Positions 28,133 to 37,141 of a stretch of DNA of 64,000 bases are shown here, piece after piece. The translations under genes were made by a program, and so were the position numbers. Position 1 is the stretch's first letter; each line of letters begins with the position of its first letter. The notes below the pieces were generated by a model that was not told the DNA's origin, ran no database searches, and saw only the letters and a program-made list of their open reading frames with translations. Location of the stretch: contig NZ_JAUXZE010000035.1 of the NCBI RefSeq assembly GCF_030694085.1, forward strand, positions 310,001 through 374,000. The letters are read 5' to 3'. The stretch comes from Tabrizicola sp. (GTDB lineage Bacteria; Pseudomonadota; Alphaproteobacteria; Rhodobacterales; Rhodobacteraceae).

Positions 28133-29676
28133 TCCGCCGCCATCCGCAAGGGGGCCGCCGCCCGGACCGGCGCATCCGGCACCAACGTCGCCAGCACCTC
28201 GGCCGTCCCGATCACCCCCGGCACGCCTGCGCCCGGATGCGTCCCAGCGCCCGCCAGATACAGGCCCGGCAGTTCCTCGGACACGTTGTGCGGCCGGAAC
28301 CAGGCCGATTGCAGGATGCGCGGCTCCAGCGAAAAGCCCGCGCCATGCGGCGACAGATAGCGGTCGCGGAACGTGTCCGGCGTGAAGACCAGGCTTTCCG
28401 TCACCCGGCCCGTCAGCCCCGGCAAAAGGCGTTCCTCCAGCACTTTCAGCATCTTCAGGCGATAGGTCTCCTCCATCGCCTTCCAGTCCACGGGGTCCTT
28501 GTGGCCCAGATGCGGCACCGGCGACAGGACATAGAAGGTGTCGTCCCCCTCGGGCGCGACCGACGGGTCGGTCACCGATGGCCGGTGGACGTAAAGGCTC
28601 ATGTCCTCGGACAGCTTCCCGGTCTGGAATATCTCGCGGATATGCTCGCGGTAGCGCGGGCCGACGACGATGGAATGATGCCCGACCTCGGGCCACATCC
28701 CCTTGGTCCCCTTGGTCCCGAAGTACCAGACGAACAGGCTCATCGACCAGCGTGATCGCAGCAGCTTCGGCGCCGTCCACCGCTTCACCGGCTGGTTGCG
28801 CATCAGCCGCGTATAGGTCGTCCCCGGATCGGCGTTCGACACCACGACATCCGCCGCCAGCACCCGCCCATCCGCCAATCGCACACCCGAGGCGCGGCCC
28901 CTGGCGACCAGGATCTCGTCGACCTCGGCGTCCTGCACCACCCGGCCGCCCTGGTCCGTCACGACGCGGGACATCGCCTCGGCAATCGCCTGCACCCCGC
29001 CCATCGCATAGTGGACGCCGAATGCCCGCTCCAGATGGCTGACCAGCGCATACATCGAGGTCACGTGGAACGGATCGCCGCCGATGAACAGGGGATGGAA
29101 CGACAGGGCGAACCGCAGCCGGGGATCGCGCACCCGCCGCGCCGCATGGGCATGGACCGACCGATCCGCCCGCATCATCGCGAACTTCGGCAGCACCTTC
29201 ACCAGGTCCACCAGCTTGTGCATCGACCGGCGTCCCAGATCCTCGAACCCGAACCAGTAGCGCGCCTCGGCGTCCTTCAGGAACTTGCGGAACCCCGAAA
29301 GGTCCCCCGGTGACAGGCGGGCCACTTCGGCCTCCATCGCCGCATCGCCCGAACGCGCGGTGAAGCTCGATCCGTCTTCCCACAGGATCTTGTAGAACGG
29401 GTCCATCGGCACCAGCGTCACATCCCGGTCAAAGTCCCGCCCGCAAGCGCCCCACAAGTCGCGCAGGCCCTGCGGCACCGTCACGATGGTCGGCCCCAGA
29501 TCGAACCGGTGCCCGCCTTGCGTGATCGACGACCCCCGCCCGCCGGGCCGGTCCAGCCGGTCCACCACCGTCACCTGCCAGCCCTTCGCCCCCAACCGCA
29601 TGGCCGAGGCGAGGCCACCCAGACCCGCGCCAATCACGACGGCCCGCCCGTGGCCATCCAGTGCAGAGGGCAGCAT
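28129..29676 (-). CDS. crtI: Phytoene desaturase (neurosporene-forming)
   Basis: 515 residues. FAD motif VVIGAGLGGLASAMRLGAKGW, the family block GGRGSSITQGGHRFDLGPTI, and the C-terminal GLYLAGAGTHPGAGVPGVIG. It introduces the double bonds that make neurosporene, the branch-point to spheroidene. I take the ATG at MLPSALDG, which has AGG five bases ahead and gives the N-terminal length of R. sphaeroides CrtI; an ATG 11 codons earlier (29709) is possible but lies only 15 bases from the PpsR box and lacks a ribosome site. Confidence 0.95.
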   Translation of the reverse strand: MLPSALDGHGRAVVIGAGLGGLASAMRLGAKGWQVTVVDRLDRPGGRGSSITQGGHRFDLGPTIVTVPQGLRDLWGACGRDFDRDVTLVPMDPFYKILWEDGSSFTARSGDAAMEAEVARLSPGDLSGFRKFLKDAEARYWFGFEDLGRRSMHKLVDLVKVLPKFAMMRADRSVHAHAARRVRDPRLRFALSFHPLFIGGDPFHVTSMYALVSHLERAFGVHYAMGGVQAIAEAMSRVVTDQGGRVVQDAEVDEILVARGRASGVRLADGRVLAADVVVSNADPGTTYTRLMRNQPVKRWTAPKLLRSRWSMSLFVWYFGTKGTKGMWPEVGHHSIVVGPRYREHIREIFQTGKLSEDMSLYVHRPSVTDPSVAPEGDDTFYVLSPVPHLGHKDPVDWKAMEETYRLKMLKVLEERLLPGLTGRVTESLVFTPDTFRDRYLSPHGAGFSLEPRILQSAWFRPHNVSEELPGLYLAGAGTHPGAGVPGVIGTAEVLATLVPDAPVRAAAPLRMAAE

Positions 29677-29724
29677 GTCGACCTGCCCGGACCGAGGAGT
29701 TTGTGTCATTCGACCAGTGTATAG

Positions 29725-29742
29725 TGTCCACCTGGATTTACA
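29725..29742. promoter_or_regulatory. PpsR/CrtJ box, crtI side
   Basis: TGTCCACCTGGATTTACA, exact TGT-N12-ACA, just upstream of crtI. It pairs with the box near crtA for control of the divergent units. Confidence 0.85.
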
Positions 29743-29800
29743 ACTTTGCTTTTTGAGGCCGCAAAACAGGCCGATTTGACTTCCCTGCGGCTGCATTAAG

Positions 29801-29818
29801 TGTAATCCTGTCCTGACA
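29801..29818. promoter_or_regulatory. PpsR/CrtJ box, crtA side
   Basis: TGTAATCCTGTCCTGACA, exact TGT-N12-ACA. It lies 33 bases before the predicted crtA ATT start, likely over the promoter of the crtA-bchIDO unit. Confidence 0.85.
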
Positions 29819-29851
29819 CATGCCCTGAGTCACGGGCCGGAGGATCACACC

Positions 29852-30574
29852 ATTTCCGTTGCCACGCTTAGCCTCTTCCGCTTTGCGACGCCGGCCAGCC
29901 GACTTTGGGTGATCGCGCAGATGGCCCTTGCGCGGCCGCGGCGGCTTTGGTCCGGCGCGCGCTTTGTCAAGCTGTGCGGGTCCGGCACGGGTGAGGGTTT
30001 CACGCCCAAGCCCAACTGGTCGGTCTGGGCGATCTTCGCCGTCTGGCCGGATGAGGCAAGCGCGCGAGACCATATCGCAACGCACCCGATCATCACCCGC
30101 TGGCGCGACCATGCCGCCGAAAGCTGGACCGTCTTCCTTGCCCCCTTCTCTGCTCGAGGCAGCTGGGCCGGCGTCAACCCGCTGACTGGCACCACCGACC
30201 CGAATGCGCACGTCGGCCCGATCGCCGCCCTGACCCGCGCCACCGTGAAACCGCATCACGCCCCGGCCTTCTGGAAGCGCGTCCCCGACATTTCGGCCCG
30301 CATCGGTGCCGATCCGAACGTCCTCTTCAAGATCGGCATCGGCGAGGTCCCGCTTCTTCACCAGATCACCTTCTCGATCTGGCCCGACGCCGCCCGCATG
30401 GCCGAATTCGCCCGCCACATGGGCCCCCACGCCGCCGCCATGCAGGCCGCCCGCGACAACGGCTGGTTCGCCGAAGAACTTTACGCCCGCTTCCACGTCC
30501 TTGGCACACAAGGGAAATGGAACGGGGCCGACCCCCTCGCCGGGGCCTGGGATACAGAAAGGCACGCCGCATGA
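29852..30574 (+). CDS. crtA: Spheroidene monooxygenase, predicted ATT start codon
   Basis: 240 residues if started at ATT. CrtA adds the C2 keto group to spheroidene under oxygen, giving spheroidenone. The conserved N-terminus VATLSLFRFATPASRLWVIAQMALARP is in frame, but the only normal start is the GTG inside it (29909), which would remove 19 family residues. Exactly where an ATG is expected stands ATT, preceded by a perfect GGAGG at eight-base spacing. Later conserved blocks: KLCGSGTGEGF, ALTRATVKP, FWKRVPDISARIG. The stop overlaps bchI. Confidence 0.9.
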   Translation: MSVATLSLFRFATPASRLWVIAQMALARPRRLWSGARFVKLCGSGTGEGFTPKPNWSVWAIFAVWPDEASARDHIATHPIITRWRDHAAESWTVFLAPFSARGSWAGVNPLTGTTDPNAHVGPIAALTRATVKPHHAPAFWKRVPDISARIGADPNVLFKIGIGEVPLLHQITFSIWPDAARMAEFARHMGPHAAAMQAARDNGWFAEELYARFHVLGTQGKWNGADPLAGAWDTERHAA

Positions 30575-31626
30575 CCGCGCTTCACCGCAACCAGACCACG
30601 CGGCCGCAACCGGCCTCCGGGGCAAAGCCGCCCTTCCCCTTCACCGCCATCGTCGGCCAGGACGATATGCGCCTTGCGATGACCCTGACCGCCATCGACC
30701 CGCTGATCGGCGGAGTCCTCGTGTTCGGCGACCGGGGCACTGGCAAATCGACGGCCGTCCGGGGCCTTGCCGCGCTCCTGCCGCCCATCCGGGCCGTCCG
30801 GGCCTGTCCGGTCAACAGCGCCGATCCTGCGCATTGCCCAGACTGGGCCGGCATCACCGACCCCGCCGTGGTCGAAAAACCCACCCCCGTCGTCGACCTG
30901 CCGCTGGGCGTGTCAGAGGACCGCGTGACCGGCGCCCTGGATGTCGAACGTGCCATCGCCCAGGGCGTCAAGGCGTTCGAGCCCGGCCTCCTCGCCCGCG
31001 CCAACCGGGGCTACCTCTACATCGACGAGGTCAACCTCTTGGAGGACCACATCGTCGACCTCCTCCTCGACGTGGCCCAGTCGGGCGAGAATGTCGTCGA
31101 ACGCGACGGCCTGTCGATCCGCCACGCCGCCCGCTTCGTCCTCGTCGGCTCCGGCAACCCCGAGGAAGGCGACCTTCGCCCCCAACTCCTCGACCGCTTC
31201 GGCCTGTCCGTCGAGGTCCGCTCCCCCCGCGACATCGCCACCCGCGTTGAAGTGGTGCTGCGGCGTGAGGCTTACGAATCCGACCCCTTCGCCTTTGCCG
31301 CGAGCTACGGCCCCGCCGAGGCCGACCTCCGCGCCACGATCCTTGCCGCCCGCGCCGCCCTGCCCAAGGTCCAGACCCCCCGCCCGGTCCTCGAAGACTG
31401 CGCCGCCCTTTGCATCGCGCTTGGCTCCGACGGCGTCCGGGGCGAACTGACCCTCCTCCGCGCCGCCCGCGCCCTTGCCGCCAGCGAAGCCGCAGCGCAA
31501 GTCACCCGCGACCACCTGCGCCGCATTGCCGCCATGTCCCTCGGCCACCGCCTCCGCCGCGACCCCTTGGACGAAGCCGGAGCCTCTGACCGCGTCGCCC
31601 GCGCCGTCTCTGAGACGCTCGCCTGA
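30571..31626 (+). CDS. bchI: Magnesium chelatase ATPase subunit I
   Basis: 351 residues, AAA+ protein. Walker A GDRGTGKST near residue 55, Walker B YLYIDEVNLLEDH, sensor motif VGSGNPEEGDLRPQ. It hydrolyses ATP to drive insertion of Mg into protoporphyrin IX with BchD and BchH. The ATG overlaps the crtA stop; the stop overlaps the bchD start, so crtA-bchI-bchD are coupled. Confidence 0.97.
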   Translation: MTALHRNQTTRPQPASGAKPPFPFTAIVGQDDMRLAMTLTAIDPLIGGVLVFGDRGTGKSTAVRGLAALLPPIRAVRACPVNSADPAHCPDWAGITDPAVVEKPTPVVDLPLGVSEDRVTGALDVERAIAQGVKAFEPGLLARANRGYLYIDEVNLLEDHIVDLLLDVAQSGENVVERDGLSIRHAARFVLVGSGNPEEGDLRPQLLDRFGLSVEVRSPRDIATRVEVVLRREAYESDPFAFAASYGPAEADLRATILAARAALPKVQTPRPVLEDCAALCIALGSDGVRGELTLLRAARALAASEAAAQVTRDHLRRIAAMSLGHRLRRDPLDEAGASDRVARAVSETLA

Positions 31627-33278
31627 TGACCTGGGCGCGCCTGTCCCTGAGCTTGCGCATCCTTGCCGTCGATCCGGTCGGCCTCGGCGGCCTCTGGCTG
31701 CGCTCCCGCGCCGGTCCGGTGCGTGACATCGCCACCACGGCCCTGTCGCAAACCCCCTTCGATCGTCCCCAGCGCCGCCTTTCCGTCAGCATAGACGACC
31801 TCGCCCTCTTGGGAGGCCCCGACCCCGTCGCCACCCTCGCCGTAGGCCGCCCTGTCCAGCGCCCGGGCCTCCTGTCCGACCCAGCGCTTCTCATCCTGCC
31901 GATGGCGGAAACCGCCCCCGCATCCCTCACCGCCCGCCTCGCGCAGGCGCTGGACCGCGGCCACCACGCCCTCATCGCCCTCGACGAAGCCGCCGAGGAT
32001 GGCGAGGGCCTCCCCTCCGCCCTCACCGACCGCCTCGGCCTCTTTCTCAGCCTCGAAGGCGAACGCAGCCCCCGCATCCTCCCCAAGCCCATCGGCCGCC
32101 GCACCCTCGCCAAGGCCCGCGCCCTCTACCCCCTCGTCACCCTGCCCGACGATTTGACCCAGGCCCTCGCCACCCTCGCCGCCCGCCTTGGCATTGCCTC
32201 CACCCGAGCCCTCCTCACCACCCGCCGCGCCGCCCGCGCCATCGCCGCGCTGGACGCCCGCCTCACCGTGACCGAAGACGACCTGATCGCAGCCGCCTCC
32301 CTCGGCCTTGCTCACCGCGCCCTGCCTGAAACGGAAGCCCAGCCCGACCAGCCGCCCGAGCCGCCTCCGCCAGACCAACCCGACACCCCGGACGGGCAAC
32401 CCGAGGAACAGGACCTCCAGTCCCTCGCCGACCTGTTGATCGAGGCCGCGCAGGCCGCCCTCCCCCCCGACATCCTGGCGAAACTCCAGTCCGACCGCGC
32501 CAACCGCGCCGCGCGGGGTGCGTCAGGCACCGGGTCATCGAAAGCAGGCAACCGGAGGGGTCGCCCCCTTCCCTCGCGCCCCGGCCGCCCCGATGGCCGC
32601 TCGCGCATCGACCTCGTCGCCACCCTCCGACAAGCCGCCCCCTGGCAGGTCCTGCGCAAACGCAGCGACACCCAGAACCGCGCGCTGATCGTCCACCGCT
32701 CCGACTTCCGCCTGAAGCGCTTCAAAGAGGTCTCCGACCGCGTCCTGATCTTCATCGTCGACGCCTCCGGCTCCTCGGCCATGGCCCGCCTCGGTGAAGC
32801 CAAAGGCGCTGTCGAACTCATGCTTGCCCAGGCCTACAGCCGCCGCGACCACGTCGCGCTCATCGTCATGCGCGGCACCGTAGCGGAACTGATCCTCCCC
32901 CCCACCCGCAGCCTGACCACGACCAAGGCCCGCCTGCGTGGCCTGCCCGGCGGCGGCGGCACCCCCCTCGCCTCGGGCCTCGCCACGGCCCTCGACACCG
33001 CCCTTCGCGCAAGGCGCCAAGGCATGACCCCCAGCCTCGCCCTCCTCACCGACGGCCGCGCCAACATCGCGCTTTCGGGCCAGCCCGACCGCGCCCAGGC
33101 GCAAGCCGATGCCGAGCAGATCGCGACAGCCATCCGCGCCGCCGGCATCGCCGCCGTCACGCTGGATGTCGCCAACCGCCCGCAACCGGCCCTCGCCCAG
33201 CTTTCCGCCCTGATGAACAGCCGCTACGTCCCCCTCCCCCGCGCCGACGCCCGGGCGATTGCCGCAACGCTGGCCTGA
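31626..33278 (+). CDS. bchD: Magnesium chelatase subunit D
   Basis: 550 residues: a degenerate AAA+ N-terminal half without a proper Walker A, a proline/acidic linker (about 237-262, QPDQPPEPPPPDQPD), and a von Willebrand A domain with the metal-site motif DASGSSAMARLGEAKGA. It is the platform for the BchI ring. The ATG overlaps the bchI stop by one base. Confidence 0.97.
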   Translation: MTWARLSLSLRILAVDPVGLGGLWLRSRAGPVRDIATTALSQTPFDRPQRRLSVSIDDLALLGGPDPVATLAVGRPVQRPGLLSDPALLILPMAETAPASLTARLAQALDRGHHALIALDEAAEDGEGLPSALTDRLGLFLSLEGERSPRILPKPIGRRTLAKARALYPLVTLPDDLTQALATLAARLGIASTRALLTTRRAARAIAALDARLTVTEDDLIAAASLGLAHRALPETEAQPDQPPEPPPPDQPDTPDGQPEEQDLQSLADLLIEAAQAALPPDILAKLQSDRANRAARGASGTGSSKAGNRRGRPLPSRPGRPDGRSRIDLVATLRQAAPWQVLRKRSDTQNRALIVHRSDFRLKRFKEVSDRVLIFIVDASGSSAMARLGEAKGAVELMLAQAYSRRDHVALIVMRGTVAELILPPTRSLTTTKARLRGLPGGGGTPLASGLATALDTALRARRQGMTPSLALLTDGRANIALSGQPDRAQAQADAEQIATAIRAAGIAAVTLDVANRPQPALAQLSALMNSRYVPLPRADARAIAATLA

Positions 33279-33279
33279 C

Positions 33280-34140
33280 ATGACCCCCGCCGCCCTGCCC
33301 GCCGACTGGCCCTTCAAGGCCCAATCCAGCCTGATCGCCACGGGCCGCCAGCGGTTCTGGGTGACAGACACTGGCCCGAAAGACGCGCCAACCCTCCTCC
33401 TCCTCCACGGGACCGGAGCCTCCACCCACAGCTTCCGCCGCACCATCCCCGGCCTGTCGCAACACTACCGGGTCATCACCCCCGACCTCCCCGGCCACGG
33501 CTGCTCTGCCAAAGGCTTCGCCGGCCGCCTCGGCCTCGACGCGATGGCCAAAGACCTCTGGACGCTCTGCGACACGCTGAACATCCAGCCCCAAGCGATC
33601 ATCGGCCACTCCGCCGGGGCCGCCATCGGCCTGCGCATGGCCGAGCTTCGCCCCATCCCACAGGTCATCGGCCTCAACGCCGCATTGGGAGAATTCGACG
33701 GCGCCGCCGCCTTCCTCTTTCCCATCATCGCCAAAGGCCTTGCGACCCTGCCCTTCGCCTCCTCGGCCATCACGACATTCTTCGGCCGCCCCGGCACGGT
33801 AGAGCGTATCCTGACCGGCACCGGCTCTCCGCTCGACCCGCAAGGCCGCGCGCAATACCTGAAGCTCGTCCGCGACCCGGATCACATCACCGGGGCGCTT
33901 GGAATGATGGCCGACTGGAAGCTGCAAGGCCTCTTGAACCGCCTGCCGCAGACGCAAACAAAAGTCACCCTGATCGCCTCAGAAGGGGACCGCGCCGTCC
34001 CGCCGCAAGTCTCGATCGACGCCGCCAAACGCATCCCGGGTGCAAAACTGCACCTTCTGCCGAAACTCGGCCATCTTGCGCATGAAGAAACGGAGGACGG
34101 GCTCTCAGCCCTGATCCTGGACAGCCTCGGCCAGGCTTGA
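33280..34140 (+). CDS. bchO: BchO, alpha/beta hydrolase of the magnesium chelatase operon
   Basis: 286 residues, alpha/beta-hydrolase fold: LLLHGTGASTHSF (oxyanion loop), nucleophile elbow IGHSAGAAIG, and a late LGHLAHEE supplying the likely catalytic His. BchO accompanies bchID in purple bacteria; its reaction is not settled. It begins one base after the bchD stop. The 3' end overlaps the convergent idi gene by 36 bases. Confidence 0.92.
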   Translation: MTPAALPADWPFKAQSSLIATGRQRFWVTDTGPKDAPTLLLLHGTGASTHSFRRTIPGLSQHYRVITPDLPGHGCSAKGFAGRLGLDAMAKDLWTLCDTLNIQPQAIIGHSAGAAIGLRMAELRPIPQVIGLNAALGEFDGAAAFLFPIIAKGLATLPFASSAITTFFGRPGTVERILTGTGSPLDPQGRAQYLKLVRDPDHITGALGMMADWKLQGLLNRLPQTQTKVTLIASEGDRAVPPQVSIDAAKRIPGAKLHLLPKLGHLAHEETEDGLSALILDSLGQA

Positions 34141-34677
34141 GGCCGCAAAGATCATCGCCGCGTGCTTTTCCAGATAGATCCGCAGCCAGGGCGTGAACGC
34201 CTCCGGCTTCGCCGCAATCTCGGCCCGCAAGGCGTCCAGCGACACCCAGCGCACCGCCTGCACCTCGTCGGGGTCCAGGTCCAGGTCCAAGGGCCAGCCA
34301 GCCTCGCCCACAAAAACCTCGACCACCTCGTGCTCGATCAGCGGCTCGCGCACCCCCGGCACCTCGGCGCGGTATTCCACCTGCCCGACATGCCGCAGCG
34401 CCAGACCGTCGATCCCCAACTCCTGCCCCAACCGCCGCACAGCGCAGTCGGCAGCACTCTCTCCCCAGTTCGGATGCGTGCAACAGGTGTTCGCCCAAAG
34501 CCCGGGAGTGTGATACTTCCCCGCCGCCCGCTGCTGGATCAAAATCTCCTGCCCGCGCAGCACAAACACCGACACCGCCGGATGCCGCAGCCCCTGCCGG
34601 TGAACGGCTAGCTTGCCCACCGGGCGCAGCTCCCCGTCAGGCCCAAAGGCCGGGATCGGCAGGTCTATCGGCTCCAT
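34105..34677 (-). CDS. idi: Isopentenyl-diphosphate delta-isomerase (type I)
   Basis: 190 residues, Nudix fold. Visible catalytic Cys region WANTCCTHPNWGE and Nudix-like SAADCAVRRLGQELGI; metal-binding EYRAEV and EHEVVEVF. It balances IPP and DMAPP for carotenoid and tail synthesis. The ATG shares one base with the bchP stop (TGATG); an ATG three codons earlier is also possible. Last gene of bchE-J-G-orf428-bchP-idi. Confidence 0.94.
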   Translation of the reverse strand: MEPIDLPIPAFGPDGELRPVGKLAVHRQGLRHPAVSVFVLRGQEILIQQRAAGKYHTPGLWANTCCTHPNWGESAADCAVRRLGQELGIDGLALRHVGQVEYRAEVPGVREPLIEHEVVEVFVGEAGWPLDLDLDPDEVQAVRWVSLDALRAEIAAKPEAFTPWLRIYLEKHAAMIFAASSLAEAVQDQG

Positions 34678-35861
34678 CACGACCATTTTGGACTGACGAC
34701 TCCCATCAGGTGCATCACATTCTTCACCCCGATCTTCAGATGGGCAAGGGGACGCGCCGCGACAAGCTTCTTGTTCATGTAGGCCTCGAAGGTCAGGCGC
34801 TGCACGTCGATGTCGTGGCACAGACTCACGAACCGCTCGCGCCGATCATCGCTGCGATAATACGCGTTCTGCATCGACCGCAAGACCTTGAAGACCGTGC
34901 CATGCTCTTTCAGGAACAGCTTCCGCGCCAGCTTCAACTCACTGGCCTTCCCCGACCGCAGGAACGCCTGAGCCGCCGTCGCAGCCGCCCGCCCGCCCGC
35001 CATCGCGTAGAATATCCCCTCGCCCGAGGACGGAGCAACCACCCCCGCCGCATCGCCAGCCAGCACCACATCCCGCCCATTGTCCCAACGGTCCAGCGGC
35101 TTCAACGGGATCGGAGCCCCCTCGCGCCGGATCGTCTCGCAATCGGTCAGCCCCGACATCGCCCGCAGGTCCGCCGTGGCCTTCTTCAGGTCCACCGCGC
35201 CGTCTTCGGTCCCCATGCCCACCGACGCCGTGTCGCCATGCGGGAAGACCCAGCCGTAGAAGTCCGGGCTGATCTGACCGTCATAGATCACATCGCAGCG
35301 CACCGGGTCATACCCGCTGTTCGCCGCCGGGGCCTTGATGATCTCGTGATACGCAATGACGTAAGGAATCTTGTCGCCGCCCGGCACTTCCGCCCGCGCG
35401 ACCCCAGACTTCGCCCCATCCGCGCCGATCACGACGCGGGTCCGCGACCGCTGCTCCTGCCCCGACGCCTTCTCGCGCCAGACGACATGGGTGCCCTTCG
35501 CATCCCGCTCCACCCGCAGGAAGGTCCCGGTCAGCCGTTCCGCCCCGACCATCCGCGCACGGTCGCGAAGGAACTCGTCGAAATCCAGCCGCTGGACCAT
35601 GCCGACATAGCCGCCCTCGATATGGATATCCACCGCCCGCCCCGTGGGCGAGATCATCCGCGCCGTCTTGATCTTGGCCACGACCAGATGGTCGGGAATG
35701 TCGAAATCCTGGATCAGCCGTGGCGGGATCGCGCCCCCGCAGGGCTTGATCCGGCCATCGCGGTCCAGAAGGGCCACCTTGTAGCCCGCCCGCGCCAGAT
35801 CCTCCGCTGCCGTCGCGCCCGAAGGCCCACCGCCCACAACGAATGCGTCATACATGGTCAT
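34677..35861 (-). CDS. bchP: Geranylgeranyl (bacterio)chlorophyll reductase
   Basis: 394 residues, flavoprotein of the geranylgeranyl reductase family with FVVGGGPSGATAAEDLARAGY at the N-terminus and VLAGDAAGVVAPSSGEGIFYA in the middle. It reduces the esterified geranylgeranyl chain to phytyl. The ATG overlaps the end of the upstream transporter gene (ATGA). Confidence 0.96.
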   Translation of the reverse strand: MTMYDAFVVGGGPSGATAAEDLARAGYKVALLDRDGRIKPCGGAIPPRLIQDFDIPDHLVVAKIKTARMISPTGRAVDIHIEGGYVGMVQRLDFDEFLRDRARMVGAERLTGTFLRVERDAKGTHVVWREKASGQEQRSRTRVVIGADGAKSGVARAEVPGGDKIPYVIAYHEIIKAPAANSGYDPVRCDVIYDGQISPDFYGWVFPHGDTASVGMGTEDGAVDLKKATADLRAMSGLTDCETIRREGAPIPLKPLDRWDNGRDVVLAGDAAGVVAPSSGEGIFYAMAGGRAAATAAQAFLRSGKASELKLARKLFLKEHGTVFKVLRSMQNAYYRSDDRRERFVSLCHDIDVQRLTFEAYMNKKLVAARPLAHLKIGVKNVMHLMGVVSPKWS

Positions 35862-37141
35862 TCTCCCGGAACCAGCCGCGTCGAGGCGCGAAGACGGCCC
35901 CCGTCAATGATCCGCCAGGCCATCAGCCCGGCAGCTACGAACAAGAGCGCCTCCAGCGCGAAGGCGATCCCGAAGGCATTTGCCGTGGACCCCGACAGTC
36001 GCAGCGCATCGACCAGCGCCGCCCCGGCGAATCCGCCCAACCCCTGAGCTATCGCCTGAGACGCGCCCCAGACGCCCATCCGCGTCCCCTCGCGTCCCGC
36101 ACGGCCCTGCCCGGCCAACTGCATCATCGCCCCGATGGACGCGATGGCGAACATGCCCGAGAACACACCCAGCAGCGCCACCGCAGGCGTCAGTAGCCCG
36201 ATCTGCATCTGCCCCAGCGCGGCAATCACCGCCAGCATGAAGGCCGACCCCAGGCATCCGCCGGTAACCCAGGCTCGCAAGGACCCGATCTTCAGGCCCG
36301 AAACCGCGATGCCCACAGCCAGCATGCCCACGAACATCCCGCCATGCTGCGCGCCCGACAGGCTGGTGGACGCGCCCGGAGAATAAGCGAAGACCAGCCC
36401 CGCATAGGGCTCCAGGATCAGCTCCTGCAGGAAAAACGCGGTCATCGACAGGAAGATGAACAGGGTAAACACCCGCGTCCGCTTCTCCGCCCAGACCTCG
36501 GCCAGCCCTTGCATCAGCGGCGTCTCATCCGGCAACCGCGCCGGGATCACCCGCCGCTCGATCCCCCAGATCGCCGCCGCCGTCAGCAGCACGGCACCGA
36601 CGGTCACGACGCCGACAATCGCCATCAGCCGGGCCGGAGAATACGGGTCCAGCATCGCCCCGATCACGCCAGAGGTCACCGCAATCCCGAAGATCATCAT
36701 CAGCCAGGTGATCGTCGCCGCCGCCGCCCGCCGTTCGGGCGCGCAACCGCTTGCCAGCAGCGCCAGAAGTGAGGTCCCCGAGGCCCCCGCGCCCATCCCG
36801 ATCAGCACATAGGCCGCGACCGACCCCGCAAGCCCGACCCCATGCCCCGCGATCCCCAGCGCCACCATCCACGACGCTAGCGCCGCCCCGGCGGACAGCA
36901 CCGCCATCCCCCCGATGATGAACCGCGTCCGGTTGCCCTGCGCGTCCGACAGGAACCCCCAGCTTGGCCTCGTGATCTGCACGAAGGAATGTAGCGCCAC
37001 CAGCGCCCCCGACAGCATCGCGGGCAAAGCCAGCTCCACCACCATCAGCCGGTTCAGGGTCGAGGTCGTCAGCACCACCACCGCGCCCAAGCACAACTGC
37101 ACCAGCCCCAGCCGGACGATCTGAAGCCACGAGAGCCTCAT
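35858..37141 (-). CDS. PucC-family MFS transporter between bchG and bchP (orf428-like)
   Basis: 427 residues, about 12 membrane segments, PucC/BCH1 family of the major facilitator superfamily. Conserved LNRLMVVELALPAMLSGALVALH and LQELILEPYAGLVF match LhaA and PucC. This position is occupied by orf428 in Rhodobacter clusters. The family is believed to move or chaperone bacteriochlorophyll during antenna assembly. Overlaps bchG upstream and bchP downstream by four bases each. A paralogue, lhaA, lies at 51.5 kb. Confidence 0.9.
   Translation of the reverse strand: MRLSWLQIVRLGLVQLCLGAVVVLTTSTLNRLMVVELALPAMLSGALVALHSFVQITRPSWGFLSDAQGNRTRFIIGGMAVLSAGAALASWMVALGIAGHGVGLAGSVAAYVLIGMGAGASGTSLLALLASGCAPERRAAAATITWLMMIFGIAVTSGVIGAMLDPYSPARLMAIVGVVTVGAVLLTAAAIWGIERRVIPARLPDETPLMQGLAEVWAEKRTRVFTLFIFLSMTAFFLQELILEPYAGLVFAYSPGASTSLSGAQHGGMFVGMLAVGIAVSGLKIGSLRAWVTGGCLGSAFMLAVIAALGQMQIGLLTPAVALLGVFSGMFAIASIGAMMQLAGQGRAGREGTRMGVWGASQAIAQGLGGFAGAALVDALRLSGSTANAFGIAFALEALLFVAAGLMAWRIIDGGRLRASTRLVPGE

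Noticed and set aside
28133..29383. In-frame extension of crtB upstream through crtI
   Set aside because: Open by composition only; crtB has its own ATG overlapping the crtI stop, and the extension is out of frame with the real crtI.
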